A stretch of DNA of 64,000 bases from Verrucomicrobiia bacterium (GTDB lineage: Bacteria; Verrucomicrobiota; Verrucomicrobiia; Verrucomicrobiales; DEV007). Shown one piece after another: positions 8,714 to 17,077 of this stretch (positions are counted from its first letter, which is position 1; each line of letters begins with the position of its first letter). Below the pieces are notes generated by a model, which saw only the letters and a list, made by a program, of their open reading frames with translations, searched no databases and was not told where the DNA came from. A program made the position numbers and the translations under genes. Location: assembly GCA_030427505.1 (NCBI GenBank), contig JAUICH010000012.1, positions 62,001-126,000 of the forward strand. Reading direction: 5' to 3'.

Positions 8714-8743
8714 TTGACACGTAGCCCCTTTAAATGGGATAAC
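8714..8743 (+). promoter_or_regulatory. Putative sigma70-type promoter of the histidine kinase gene
   Basis: A perfect TTGACA (8714-8719) is followed after 18 bp by GATAAC (8738-8743), four of six matches to TATAAT, and lies 24 bp before the ATG of the kinase gene. It is the best housekeeping promoter match noticed in the window. Confidence 0.55.
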
Positions 8744-8766
8744 GTTTACTTCCGAAGAGTCCCGCG

Positions 8767-9951
8767 ATGACCGATTTCTTCCGCAACATCCTCAATACGG
8801 ATGGCTTTCCCCCACGGTGGCATTGTGGGGACTGGTCCGCTGGCCACGGCTGGCTGCACATCATCTCGGACTCCCTGATCTTCGCCGCCTACTTCACGAT
8901 TTCCGGCGCGCTGGGCTATTTTCTCTGGAAGAAACGCAAGGAAGTTTCCTTTCCCTTCATTCTCTGGCTGTTTGGCATGTTCATTTTGGCATGCGGCATT
9001 ACCCACCTCATTGAGGTGACACTGTTCTGGACCCCCTGGTACCGTCTGTCTGGAATTTCCAAACTGATCACCGCTTTAGTTTCCTGGGGCACGGTATGGG
9101 CCATTCTACGCGCCGCTCCCAAAGCCCTGAAATTTCCTGGAATGGCCAAACTCAACCGCGAACTGGAAGCCACTCTCCAGGCCCAGAAGGAGACGGAAGA
9201 AAAGCTGGCGCATTCCAACCGCGAACTGGAACAGTTCGCCACCATCGTTTCTCACGACCTCCGCACGCCCATTTTCTCCTCCATTCTCATGGCGGAAAAA
9301 GCCCAGGAAGCCCAACAGCAAGGGGATCGTGCCACCGCCGAGCGGCAACTCCAGGAGCTTTGCCGCACCCTCACCCGTTCTTCCCGTCTGGTGAAGGATC
9401 TGCATCACTACGCCCTGCTGGGCAGCAACGGAAACTCCCTGGGCCCAGTGGCCCTGGCCAGCACGATGGATGAGGTGCTTTCCTGTCTGAGGCACCCCAT
9501 CGAAACGACGGGCGCCAAGATCACCATTGGCAAACTGCCCACGGTCATGGGAGAGGACATCGCGTTGACTCAGGTCTTTAACAACCTGCTGGAAAACGCC
9601 CTGAAATACGCGGGAGACAAACCGCCCCAAGTCACCATTTCCGCCGAACCGGATGGGGACTATTGGGACATAGACATCAATGACGAGGGCGTCGGTATCA
9701 AGCCGGACGGCATCGATACCATCTTCGAACCGTTCGTCCGCCTGAACGAAGACAAGAGCATTCCCGGCAGCGGCCTGGGTCTGGCGGTCTGCGCCAAACT
9801 GCTCGAGAAGATCGGCGGTTCCATCTCAGTCACTTCCGAACTGAATCACGGCACTACCTTTACGATCCGGCTTCAGGATGCCTCCAACGTAATGACGGCT
9901 GGCCAAGTAGCCCCGGGCCGTGACAGTAAGTCCCCCGTCCTGGCGTCTTAG
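8767..9951 (+). CDS. Histidine kinase with ethylene-receptor-like membrane sensor domain
   Basis: A 394-residue membrane kinase. Residues 1-115 closely follow the ethylene-binding domain of plant ETR1 and bacterial relatives: HIISDSLIFAAYFTIS aligns with the first helix and ILACGITHLIEV with the second, keeping Asp35, Tyr42 and the copper-ligand pair Cys76 and His80; the residue equivalent to ETR1 Pro36 is Ser46. A coiled-coil linker (about 128-157) leads to a HisKA domain with the H-box VSHDLRTPIF (His163), and a HATPase domain with NNLLENALKYA (N box), DINDEGVGI (G1), IFEPFVRL (F box) and GSGLGLAVC (G2). No receiver domain or adjacent response regulator is present. The kinase assignment is firm; ligand binding is inferred from the conserved residues. 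Confidence 0.9.
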   Translation: MTDFFRNILNTDGFPPRWHCGDWSAGHGWLHIISDSLIFAAYFTISGALGYFLWKKRKEVSFPFILWLFGMFILACGITHLIEVTLFWTPWYRLSGISKLITALVSWGTVWAILRAAPKALKFPGMAKLNRELEATLQAQKETEEKLAHSNRELEQFATIVSHDLRTPIFSSILMAEKAQEAQQQGDRATAERQLQELCRTLTRSSRLVKDLHHYALLGSNGNSLGPVALASTMDEVLSCLRHPIETTGAKITIGKLPTVMGEDIALTQVFNNLLENALKYAGDKPPQVTISAEPDGDYWDIDINDEGVGIKPDGIDTIFEPFVRLNEDKSIPGSGLGLAVCAKLLEKIGGSISVTSELNHGTTFTIRLQDASNVMTAGQVAPGRDSKSPVLAS

Positions 9952-9982
9952 CCACAGTCGCCCGCGGCAGGTCCGGAGGAAG

Positions 9983-11086
9983 TCACGGTTCCAGCAGGTC
10001 CAAGCTCAGCAGGGTGTCCGCCGGAATATCACGAAGGGCGCGGCGGCCGATCGCGAGACTCCTGGCTTGATCTGGGGAGATACCGGAATGAGGGGACTTG
10101 GCGGTCAGCATTTCGCGAACGATGACGGTTCCGGCGGGAATGGCCACGGTCGTGACCAGAGACTTCCGTTTCTCTCTGTAAACCTGTTGTTCGCATGGTA
10201 AAACATCGCGGGTGAGCGGTTCCGCCACCTTGCCGGTCCGGTGGTCAGCTTCACCCACGGACTCCACGGAACGAATGCCAGCAATGACCTGTTTCAGCGA
10301 CTCGGGATCCAGGCTGAAATGGTGATCGAACCCCGGCAGCTGGCGATCGAGCGTGAAATGTTTTTCCACTATCTTCGCCCCCATGGCCACCGCCTTCGGC
10401 GCCAAAGTGATCCCATCCTCATGGTCGCTCCAGCCGACCGGATAGCCGAAACCTTCCAACCACCTGATGAAGGGAAAATTCGCATCCTCCACTCTCATCG
10501 GATATGAAGACACACAATGCAGCAGAGCCAGGTCTGCGTGCTCCAGAATTTTCAAGGCTTCCCGGAACTCCCCTTCCGTACAGGCGCCCACGGACATCAC
10601 CACGGGACGGTTTGTGGCGGCCAAGGTCTCCAACAGCCAAACATCCGTCAGGCAAAAGGCCGCCACTTTGTACGCATCCACCCCTACCTCTTCCATCTGA
10701 GCCACGGAAGGCAGGTCGAACGGAGTGACCAGAAAATCGATTCGCCCCGCGCAGTAGGCTTTCAGTTCGGCAAAAGCTTCCGGAGACAGTTCTATCTTTT
10801 CCCTGACTTGCCGGTAAGTCGTCCCCCACTCCGGGGCGCCGGAGATCTGAAAGGGACGGTCCAACACAGAAGCAACCGCCATTTGGGGAATGTCTCGCTT
10901 TTGAAATTTGATGGCGTCCGCCCCTGCTTCGACGGCCAGGTCCACCATTTCCCGGGCCAGCTCCACGTTACCATTGTGATTGTTCCCCGCTTCCGCAATG
11001 AAATAGGTGTGTCCTGACGGAAGCGCCTTCCATCCGCCAGCGAGGACTCCAGCCCGTTTCTTTTTGACTCCCGGGGACTCACTCAT
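9983..11086 (-). CDS. neuB: N-acetylneuraminate/legionaminate synthase family protein
   Basis: A 367-residue NeuB-family enzyme. These condense phosphoenolpyruvate with a six-carbon amino sugar to make a nine-carbon nonulosonic acid in the cytoplasm. The N-terminal TIM barrel opens with YFIAEAGNNHNGN and has DAIKFQKRD; the metal-binding region is seen in GWSDHEDGITLAPKAVAMGA and EKHFTLDR. The C-terminal part (from about residue 300) is the SAF/antifreeze-like domain (VTTVAIPAGTVIVREMLTAK). The start overlaps the end of the NeuA-like gene by 8 bp, so the two are translated together. Whether the product is sialic, legionaminic or pseudaminic acid cannot be read from sequence, and the sugar epimerase or aminotransferase genes are not nearby. 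Confidence 0.88.
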   Translation of the reverse strand: MSESPGVKKKRAGVLAGGWKALPSGHTYFIAEAGNNHNGNVELAREMVDLAVEAGADAIKFQKRDIPQMAVASVLDRPFQISGAPEWGTTYRQVREKIELSPEAFAELKAYCAGRIDFLVTPFDLPSVAQMEEVGVDAYKVAAFCLTDVWLLETLAATNRPVVMSVGACTEGEFREALKILEHADLALLHCVSSYPMRVEDANFPFIRWLEGFGYPVGWSDHEDGITLAPKAVAMGAKIVEKHFTLDRQLPGFDHHFSLDPESLKQVIAGIRSVESVGEADHRTGKVAEPLTRDVLPCEQQVYREKRKSLVTTVAIPAGTVIVREMLTAKSPHSGISPDQARSLAIGRRALRDIPADTLLSLDLLEP

Positions 11087-11795
11087 TGGGCAGCAACCCG
11101 TGACGTTCGATCAAGTCATTGGCAATCAGCAGGTCTAGCTCTGAATGAATATCGATGAAGCTCCCCGGATGCACATGAGGAATGATATCCACCCGGTCGC
11201 CAATTCGCTTGCCAGCACGGATTACATCCGCCCGGGTGGCCAGCGCGACTCCAGTGTCCTCCCGGTATACCGGTTCCTTCTTCTGACGGGGTGCATAGTT
11301 TCGCCGTCCCAGAGGAATCCATCCCTCGTCGCCACGTTGCCAAAAATTCTTGAGGGAAGGCTTGGCCGCGAAAACGGAATCCACCTCTGGCAGGTTTGGG
11401 TCAAGCAGGCGATCGATCACGGCATCCACAATGCCTGGCCGCCGGAAAGGGTCCGTCACCTGCAGGTAGACCACCACGTCCGGGTGCCAGGCATCGGACT
11501 CGTCCAGCCACTTCACCGCATGTTGCAGGGCAACCTCGCTGGTCGCGGCGTCTCCGGAAAGTTCCGCTGGCCGCCGGAACGGCACCTCCGCGCCACACTC
11601 GGCCGCCACGGCGGCGATTTCGTCATCGTCTGTGGAAACGATGGTACGCCGCACCCGCCGCGAAGCCAAGGCGGCTTCAATGGTCCAAGCAATCAGAGGC
11701 TTTCCCCCTAAGAGGGCCACGTTCTTTCTTGGCAGTTCCTTTGACCCGCCACGGGCAAGGATCAGCGCCACCACCCTGTAGTCGAGATTCTTCAC
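11079..11795 (-). CDS. neuA: CMP-nonulosonate cytidylyltransferase (NeuA family)
   Basis: A 238-residue enzyme of the acylneuraminate cytidylyltransferase family, which activates nonulosonic acids with CTP. It has the nucleotide-binding signature LARGGSKELPRKN (residues 13-25), the PLIAWTIEAA helix, the IVSTDDDEIAAVA motif, RRPAELSGD and the VVYLQVTDPFRR segment that corresponds to the family's L-Q-P-T-S/D-P motif. It precedes and overlaps neuB. Downstream use of the CMP-sugar requires a transferase; the DUF115-like gene upstream is a candidate. The 200 bp mobile element lies 13 bp upstream of its start and could alter its expression. Confidence 0.9.
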   Translation of the reverse strand: MKNLDYRVVALILARGGSKELPRKNVALLGGKPLIAWTIEAALASRRVRRTIVSTDDDEIAAVAAECGAEVPFRRPAELSGDAATSEVALQHAVKWLDESDAWHPDVVVYLQVTDPFRRPGIVDAVIDRLLDPNLPEVDSVFAAKPSLKNFWQRGDEGWIPLGRRNYAPRQKKEPVYREDTGVALATRADVIRAGKRIGDRVDIIPHVHPGSFIDIHSELDLLIANDLIERHGLLPNE

Positions 11796-11808
11796 GCAAT
11801 TCGGGCCC

Positions 11809-12008
11809 TAGTGCTCTGACCGCCTTAAGATGATGGGTGATTGGCGAGGATTCTTGGCTGGGGGCAAGGCGCGATGAAGGAGGCTATGTGAATCATGACT
11901 GACTGAAGAGCCACGAAGACCCCAGCCAAAAAGACCGGTTAACGCCCTGTCGCCAGCGGCTCTTTGTTCAGACCAAGCGCTCATCATTTTAAGGCGGGCA
12001 GTGCACTA
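11809..12008. mobile_element. TA-flanked miniature inverted-repeat element (MITE)
   Basis: The ends are 27 bp inverted repeats: 11809-11835 reads TAGTGCTCTGACCGCCTTAA (continuing GATGATG) and the reverse complement of 11982-12008 reads TAGTGCACTGCCCGCCTTAA (continuing AATGATG), with three mismatches. Both ends begin with TA, fitting the target duplication of the IS630/Tc1-mariner type. Inside, TTGGCTGGGG (11854-11863) and CCCCAGCCAA (11920-11929) form a second perfect inverted repeat. There is no transposase gene, so it is non-autonomous. The right end supplies the stop codon of the upstream DUF115-like gene. Confidence 0.75.
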
Positions 12009-12920
12009 GCGACTTTCGAAGAAGGATTCAAAAGGTCTCTCCTGGTAAACGTCCAACTGGCTGCCTGCCGTCGCGTTCCAGACTGTGGTTCCTTGCTTCT
12101 CCGCCAACTCTCTCAGGCTAATGTGGGATCGCCACAGATTCCACGCCATCCAGTACAGATCGCCCTGAGAACTCCTTTTTCGAACCTCTAGAACCTTTCC
12201 GGTCTTTTTACCAAATGCGTAATCGTAGACTTTCTTCTGAAGAAAATCGTAGTCCGCGCCCAGGAGGATGACTTCTTTGAAACCCATGTAGAGCGCCACC
12301 AGGATCGGCCACTGAAGAGCATTGAGAACCTGAGGAATTCCGGACGCCAACTCCAGGTCACCACTGACGCCGTGGCATAATCCCCGCGGTAAGTTTTTTA
12401 GATACCATGCCTGATCCTCGGGCAGCTTTCGCCAAGGTCCCTCCCGGGTCGCCTGTTCGCGCGGCATGAAATAGATGGACCCGGGACACTTGGCTAAAAC
12501 TCCGTCCCAAAAGATCTCAACTTCCTCATCCGTACTGCGGGCGCCGGACTGGAAAAACGTGGCCGGAGACAGACAGTAATACCGGATGGAGGGCACCCCC
12601 TCCACCTTCCAAGCGCGACTGATTCCAAAGACCGTCTCGCCCTCCAGCTTCGAGAGGTCCAACGCACTCAGGGAAGGCCCCAATCCCAACACAAAGCAGC
12701 GCTCGCCCGCGTGGTAGTCCTTCCATTTCCGGTTCCTCTGCAGGACAGGATCGGTCTGGCTTTGGCGTATCGCGATGTCTTGATCCAGTGCATCGGCATA
12801 ACGGATGGTCTCTTCCATCACCCCACGCAGGCGGGTCAACTCACGGCGCAGACTCAGCACGGATTCATCCGCAACCAGGCCTTCCACAAAGTAGTCTTCG
12901 GTGTCGTGAATGTGATTCAT
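12006..12920 (-). CDS. DUF115/MptE-like Rossmann-fold protein, possibly a surface-glycan transferase
   Basis: A 304-residue protein. Residues about 74-100 (ERCFVLGLGPSLSALDL, then GETVFGISR) match the G-x-G-P-S-L motif of the DUF115/6-hydroxymethylpterin diphosphokinase MptE-like family, which also contains the Maf flagellin glycosyltransferases that use nonulosonic acids. A later segment (ALYMGFKEVILLGADYDF) matches the conserved I-x-L-x-G-x-D-x strand of these proteins. Placed next to neuA and neuB, a role in transferring or handling the nonulosonic acid is a reasonable inference, not shown. The TAG stop lies inside the MITE end, so the original C-terminus may have been longer or different. 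Confidence 0.6.
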   Translation of the reverse strand: MNHIHDTEDYFVEGLVADESVLSLRRELTRLRGVMEETIRYADALDQDIAIRQSQTDPVLQRNRKWKDYHAGERCFVLGLGPSLSALDLSKLEGETVFGISRAWKVEGVPSIRYYCLSPATFFQSGARSTDEEVEIFWDGVLAKCPGSIYFMPREQATREGPWRKLPEDQAWYLKNLPRGLCHGVSGDLELASGIPQVLNALQWPILVALYMGFKEVILLGADYDFLQKKVYDYAFGKKTGKVLEVRKRSSQGDLYWMAWNLWRSHISLRELAEKQGTTVWNATAGSQLDVYQERPFESFFESR

Positions 12921-12940
12921 GGGGACCTGTGCTCTGACCG

Positions 12941-13837
12941 CTACGCCAGATAAACGATAACCTCCCGTTGGAGCCGATCCATCCGGATGTTCGCGTTCCT
13001 TTCCGCGAGCCAGTCCTCAACCGCCTCGTGCAGAGTTTCCAGCACCGGCTCCACTTCTCCGGCTTCTGGACGAAACACGACTACATGAGATCGAGGATTC
13101 TCTTCCAAGATGGTTTGCAGGACCGCAAGGACTTGATCTCGCCACGCCCCTTCTTCTATTTCTCCCTTTCCGGCTCCCACGAGAAAAAGCCCCGGCTTTG
13201 TCACTTCACCCAATACATCCCGGAGGGACGGAAGGTCTCCGCTTCCTTCGATTCCTCCATGGAGACGCGTCTTCTCCAGCTTTGACAATTCGTCCCACTG
13301 AGCTGCTTCCGGATTCTCCCTGGGCAGGTTCATCAGGATCTGTCTGAACTGAGGCGCTAGTTCTTTCGCGACACCGGCCTCCTTCCAATCGCACAGCACC
13401 AGAAAGCGGTGCAGGCCTCCAGCTCGTACCAGGGACTCGTACAGCCGTAGCGAAGACGGCGTTTGTGAATTCCCGCCGTCTTCGGCACTGCCTTCTCTCC
13501 ATCGTCCGTCCAGATCTTCCAGGCCGCGTAACAGTCGCGCCCGGACCAAGGCCACGCTGTCCCCAATCTCCGCCGTTGCCAGCGCCAACAGGTTCGGCGC
13601 CGCCCCTTTGCCGTTTTCCATTTCTTCCACGCGCTGGCGCAGAGTTCTTAGTTCCTCCGCACCCTTCGCGCGTTTTTCCTCCAACCGCTTCAGCCGCTCT
13701 TTCGCTTGGTTGGTCTTTCTCTCTTGTTCCGCCAGGCGCCGTTTCAAGTGACGAACCTGCGTTCTAAAATACCGCAGAACGATAACCTGAAAGATCAGCA
13801 GCAGACCGGCCAATAGCCACATCACCAAGGCATTCAT
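12941..13837 (-). CDS. Membrane-anchored coiled-coil protein of unknown function
   Basis: A 298-residue protein I do not recognise. It starts with one hydrophobic segment (about residues 3-22), then a long charged helix rich in Lys, Arg and Glu (about 25-72) that should form a coiled coil. The rest (about 80-298) looks like a mixed alpha/beta domain with strands such as HRFLVLCDW, GLFLVGAGK and SHVVVFRPE. It is 20 bp upstream of the DUF115-like gene and 31 bp after the methyltransferase gene, so it belongs to the same transcript. Confidence 0.65.
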   Translation of the reverse strand: MNALVMWLLAGLLLIFQVIVLRYFRTQVRHLKRRLAEQERKTNQAKERLKRLEEKRAKGAEELRTLRQRVEEMENGKGAAPNLLALATAEIGDSVALVRARLLRGLEDLDGRWREGSAEDGGNSQTPSSLRLYESLVRAGGLHRFLVLCDWKEAGVAKELAPQFRQILMNLPRENPEAAQWDELSKLEKTRLHGGIEGSGDLPSLRDVLGEVTKPGLFLVGAGKGEIEEGAWRDQVLAVLQTILEENPRSHVVVFRPEAGEVEPVLETLHEAVEDWLAERNANIRMDRLQREVIVYLA

Positions 13838-13868
13838 CTCCTGCCCTCTTGTTGTTTCTGCCTGTGTC

Positions 13869-14603
13869 TCAGGAAACCTTCCGCAACCGCAGCGTTTCCA
13901 TCAGGCCCAGGAAATAGCGTTTTCCACCCGTGACTTCGAATCCCGCCTTGGCAATGCGTTCCCGGAGGTCGTCCTCTTTCGGAAACCGCGCCAGGCTGGC
14001 CGGGATGTATTGGTATATCCAAGGTCTCCCGTGCATGATCAGGCCGCACAGCCCTCCCCAGAAATGCAACATTCCCTGGTGCAGGACCCTCCGGAACGGA
14101 GATGAGGAATTTACAAAGTCCAGGAAGCCCGCCACGCCGCCCGGTTTCAGCACCCGGTTTATTTCGCGCAAGGCCAGGTCCAGATCCGGCACGTTGCGCA
14201 GAGCGTACCCACCGGTTACCACGTCGGCGAACCCGTCTTCAAACGGCAGTTCGCAAATGTCTCCGCAGTGGAACTCGAACCCTTTCTCCTCATGGTTCCG
14301 CTTCGCTATGGCGATCATTTCTTCGCTCAGATCCAGCCCCACGATCCGGGCTTCTGGGTAGCGCTGTGCCAGCAAAACCGCCAAGTCTCCCGGCCCGGTG
14401 GCCAGGTCCAGGCAAACCAGGGGCTTCTCCGCGTCCAGTCCGGAGATCAGCTCATTCTTCCAGACTTCATCCCGCCCCAGGGACAGCGCGCGCGTGGTGA
14501 TGTGGTACTTCGGCGCGATAATGTCAAACATGAAGCGATTCAGCTTCCGCTTGGACTCCGGATCGGCCAGTTCGGTGTTTAGTTGAGGACGAAAGAGGGA
14601 CAT
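13869..14603 (-). CDS. menG: Demethylmenaquinone/ubiquinone methyltransferase (MenG/UbiE)
   Basis: Starting at the ATG at 14603 (MSLFRPQLN) the product is 244 residues, the normal size for this SAM-dependent methyltransferase; an upstream ATG at 14645 would add 14 residues with no homology. Family hallmarks are FDIIAPKYHITTRALSLGRD near the start, the SAM site LDLATGPGDLA, VGLDLSEEMI, and the MenG/UbiE signature VTGGYALRNVPDLDLALRE. It performs the last step of menaquinone synthesis, probably at the membrane. Menaquinone rather than ubiquinone is assumed from the likely phylum. Confidence 0.88.
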   Translation of the reverse strand: MSLFRPQLNTELADPESKRKLNRFMFDIIAPKYHITTRALSLGRDEVWKNELISGLDAEKPLVCLDLATGPGDLAVLLAQRYPEARIVGLDLSEEMIAIAKRNHEEKGFEFHCGDICELPFEDGFADVVTGGYALRNVPDLDLALREINRVLKPGGVAGFLDFVNSSSPFRRVLHQGMLHFWGGLCGLIMHGRPWIYQYIPASLARFPKEDDLRERIAKAGFEVTGGKRYFLGLMETLRLRKVS

Positions 14604-14681
14604 GAGACTCGAGTATTCTGCGCCCCGATACCATGGCGAAACCACGCCGCGCGAAAAGGAGAATATTGCGGTTTCTCCAGA

Positions 14682-15164
14682 TCACTCGCGACCGCCACTC
14701 TCCCCAGAAACCTCCGCGTCCCCTTCTTCGGAGCCGCACAGGTAGGTCACAATCCGTTCGATCTCTTCTTCGGTGAACACCTCCCGCCACCGCGGCATGA
14801 CTTTACTGCGTCCCACGGAAGTACCACCGTCTCGAATGATCAGGGTCAAATACTCCGGCCCCATCGCCGCCATGCGAATGTGATCTTCCAGCAGTGGCAC
14901 ATAACTGTGTGTAATCCTCGGCCAGACGGATTCCGGATTCTCGGCGTGGCACTTTACGCAGTGGGTCCGGTAGAGTTCCTCGCCCGTGGGCTCGCCCGCT
15001 GGCTTGATTCGCCGATGCCCCAGTACCGCCAAGGCATGACAACCAGGCAAGCCTGAGACTAACAAGACCACCAAAAATACCGCAAGCAGCCGGTGGCGGC
15101 GCTTTCTTTCGCCTTCGCTAGTCTTATCCGGCCGGCCGTTTGAATGTATTGGGGAAATCCTCAC
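14682..15164 (-). CDS. Small monohaem c-type cytochrome, probable lipoprotein
   Basis: A 160-residue protein with a GTG start, a hydrophobic export segment (LLAVFLVVLLVSGLPGC) ending in a possible lipobox cysteine at residue 42, and one haem-binding CVKCH at 69-73. The later VMPRW (Met123) is a likely axial ligand, and ERIVTYLCG is the usual C-terminal helix of class I cytochromes. It should carry electrons on the outer face of the cytoplasmic membrane. It sits upstream of menG in the same direction, so a respiratory role fits, but the partner oxidase or dehydrogenase is not present here. Confidence 0.82.
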   Translation of the reverse strand: MRISPIHSNGRPDKTSEGERKRRHRLLAVFLVVLLVSGLPGCHALAVLGHRRIKPAGEPTGEELYRTHCVKCHAENPESVWPRITHSYVPLLEDHIRMAAMGPEYLTLIIRDGGTSVGRSKVMPRWREVFTEEEIERIVTYLCGSEEGDAEVSGESGGRE

Positions 15165-15253
15165 ACCGCCACATTCTCCGGATCAATGACGGCACGTCAA
15201 GCCGGTTAGGCCCTAATGAGGCCTTTCAGACGGAACGGAAATCTTCACCGCTT

Positions 15254-16855
15254 TCACGGCAGAGGCACAATGTCCCACTGGTAGGAAGGGTCATCCAGAT
15301 CCTCTTCCTCCACAAACAGTGGGTACTGCGCGAAGACAAAGATACAGACTTCGCAACCTTCCAGGATCTCCGGCCCCTCCCGAAGCAGGTTGCGCATGGT
15401 CTTTGAGGCGCTACCGGCGACCCCGAGATCTCGCGCCAAGACGCCACTCTGCCACGCAAGGTGTTCCCGCAAGCTGGCTCCAAAGACATTGTAAAGGGCG
15501 GGCACTCTGGTGAAGCTGTCGCCAGCCAGGAGCACTGGCGAGTCCGGTGCTTCTTTCGGCAGTATGTCTCCATCTGGAGTAATGACCAGACGCGCCGGAT
15601 ACTCGGCATGCTTCGGCATGTTGGGAAATCGTTTCCGGAAGGATTCCGGCATGGTGAACTGAGTGTCCCGCAGCTTCAACCCCCGCCATTCCCTGGGAAA
15701 ATCATAACGCTCCAGCCTCTCGGCCAATACCCCGGCCGCCACTTCTATCCCGTCCCGTGCCGGGTGCAGTTCTCCATAGTCATAGTAGAGCCACTCCGCC
15801 TTTCCCTCGTCGGCGGCCTGCTTCAAGGCGGGCGCCAGATCGACCACTTCCACATCGTGTGCCAGCAGCCAGTCGACGAACCGCAGCCGCTGCGGCGAAA
15901 GATGACCGTCTTTCGGAGCCAATGGGCTAAACCGGTCCGCCGTTATTTCTTCTTTGAATGGGAACGGCACCACGATCAAATCAATCCCTCGCTCCGCCAA
16001 GGCCCGGTCAAAAGCCAAGATCATGTCCAAAGCGGGAGAGGTCTCCGGTGACTTCATCAGCTCCTGAAACCGGTGATCGTAGGTCCGGGAAAAGAAGTAC
16101 CGCCCCTTTCGCACTCCCCCTTCGCTCGGAACCGATTGGGAACGAAGCTCCCGGTAAAACGGAAGCAGCCCGTTCGACCACTGATCCCAGTCGCCCCCGT
16201 GAGCCGACAAGGCCGCGCCGATGCGGCGCCGCCCGGCTTCGATTCCCGCTTCGCGCGCCTCAGAGTGAAGCGTCTTTGTCCTCGCCCCCCACTCACCGTG
16301 GGACTTTACGATGCGTTTGGCGGTATTTCCCCCGTTGTTGCCCCGCGCCTTTGCTGGCTGGGCCAGGATGTCTACCGACAGGGCGTAGTACAACGGTGCC
16401 ACGAAGTTCTCCACCGTGTCCGCCCGCTGCATGGTCCGTATTTCCTTTGGTGCTTCCGCGAAGGGAATGACCCGCACCGACACATCCGCCTCCTCCGCCA
16501 AGCTCGCCACCGGCAACAGCTTCCGGTCATCAAAAGCCAACCAGGCCACCAAGATCGTCTCCGGAAGCGGCCGCGCCACGGCATCAACGGCTCTAGAGTC
16601 CGGGCTCACCGCCAGTTCCACGATCTGCAGACAGTCTGGGTAAGGCGCTTTCCCAGGGTCCGGAATCTGAGAGACTTCCAGGAGTTTTCCTGAAACTTTC
16701 CGACCCACGGCAGGACCAGTCACCAAGGGGTCCGCCCTTTCTTCCGCGGCCAAGGCTGTCGCCGCCATCATGAACCACATGCCAAGAAGAAGGAAGCGTA
16801 GCCGGAGACCTGGTAGCAGGTCTCCAGACACGCCAGGTATTGGACAGCCGGTCAT
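15254..16855 (-). CDS. Exported AlgX/AlgJ-like SGNH hydrolase-fold protein
   Basis: A 533-residue protein with an N-terminal hydrophobic signal (LRLRFLLLGMWFMMAATALA). The C-terminal half resembles the SGNH domain of AlgJ/AlgX polysaccharide O-acetyltransferases: a strand GIDLIVVPFPFKEEI, a His-containing motif YYDYGELHPARDG near residue 360, and the catalytic serine block VLLAGDSFTRVP near residue 443. The family attaches acetyl groups to exopolysaccharide in the periplasm, normally together with a membrane-bound O-acyltransferase; no such partner is seen in this window. Its clustering with nonulosonic acid genes suggests surface polysaccharide modification, as inference. Confidence 0.7.
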   Translation of the reverse strand: MTGCPIPGVSGDLLPGLRLRFLLLGMWFMMAATALAAEERADPLVTGPAVGRKVSGKLLEVSQIPDPGKAPYPDCLQIVELAVSPDSRAVDAVARPLPETILVAWLAFDDRKLLPVASLAEEADVSVRVIPFAEAPKEIRTMQRADTVENFVAPLYYALSVDILAQPAKARGNNGGNTAKRIVKSHGEWGARTKTLHSEAREAGIEAGRRRIGAALSAHGGDWDQWSNGLLPFYRELRSQSVPSEGGVRKGRYFFSRTYDHRFQELMKSPETSPALDMILAFDRALAERGIDLIVVPFPFKEEITADRFSPLAPKDGHLSPQRLRFVDWLLAHDVEVVDLAPALKQAADEGKAEWLYYDYGELHPARDGIEVAAGVLAERLERYDFPREWRGLKLRDTQFTMPESFRKRFPNMPKHAEYPARLVITPDGDILPKEAPDSPVLLAGDSFTRVPALYNVFGASLREHLAWQSGVLARDLGVAGSASKTMRNLLREGPEILEGCEVCIFVFAQYPLFVEEEDLDDPSYQWDIVPLP

Positions 16856-17077
16856 GGAAGGGAAAAAGCGGCGGAATCGGAAAGAGGGGTCTCATCATAA
16901 TGCGTTTCCCTTTTACACGCCAGGGGGATTCACAATCCAACCCGCGGCATGCAATGGCCTCGTCCCAGGGGCAATTCCGGGACGCAGTTTCTCCGCCGGA
17001 CTACCCGGCGCTGGCATCAGCCCCGAATTCAGCTATGGTCTGCGTCTTTCCGAAAATTTCCCGAGGAGCCGAGCCCC

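Noticed and set aside
16949-17077. N-terminal extension of QueF from an ATG at 16949
   Set aside because: The extension is Arg/Trp-rich without homology; a GAGGAG site precedes the ATG at 17078, which gives the normal QueF length.
16856-17077. preQ1 riboswitch upstream of queF
   Set aside because: No conserved preQ1 aptamer pattern (short C-rich loop with A-rich tail) could be found in the spacer.
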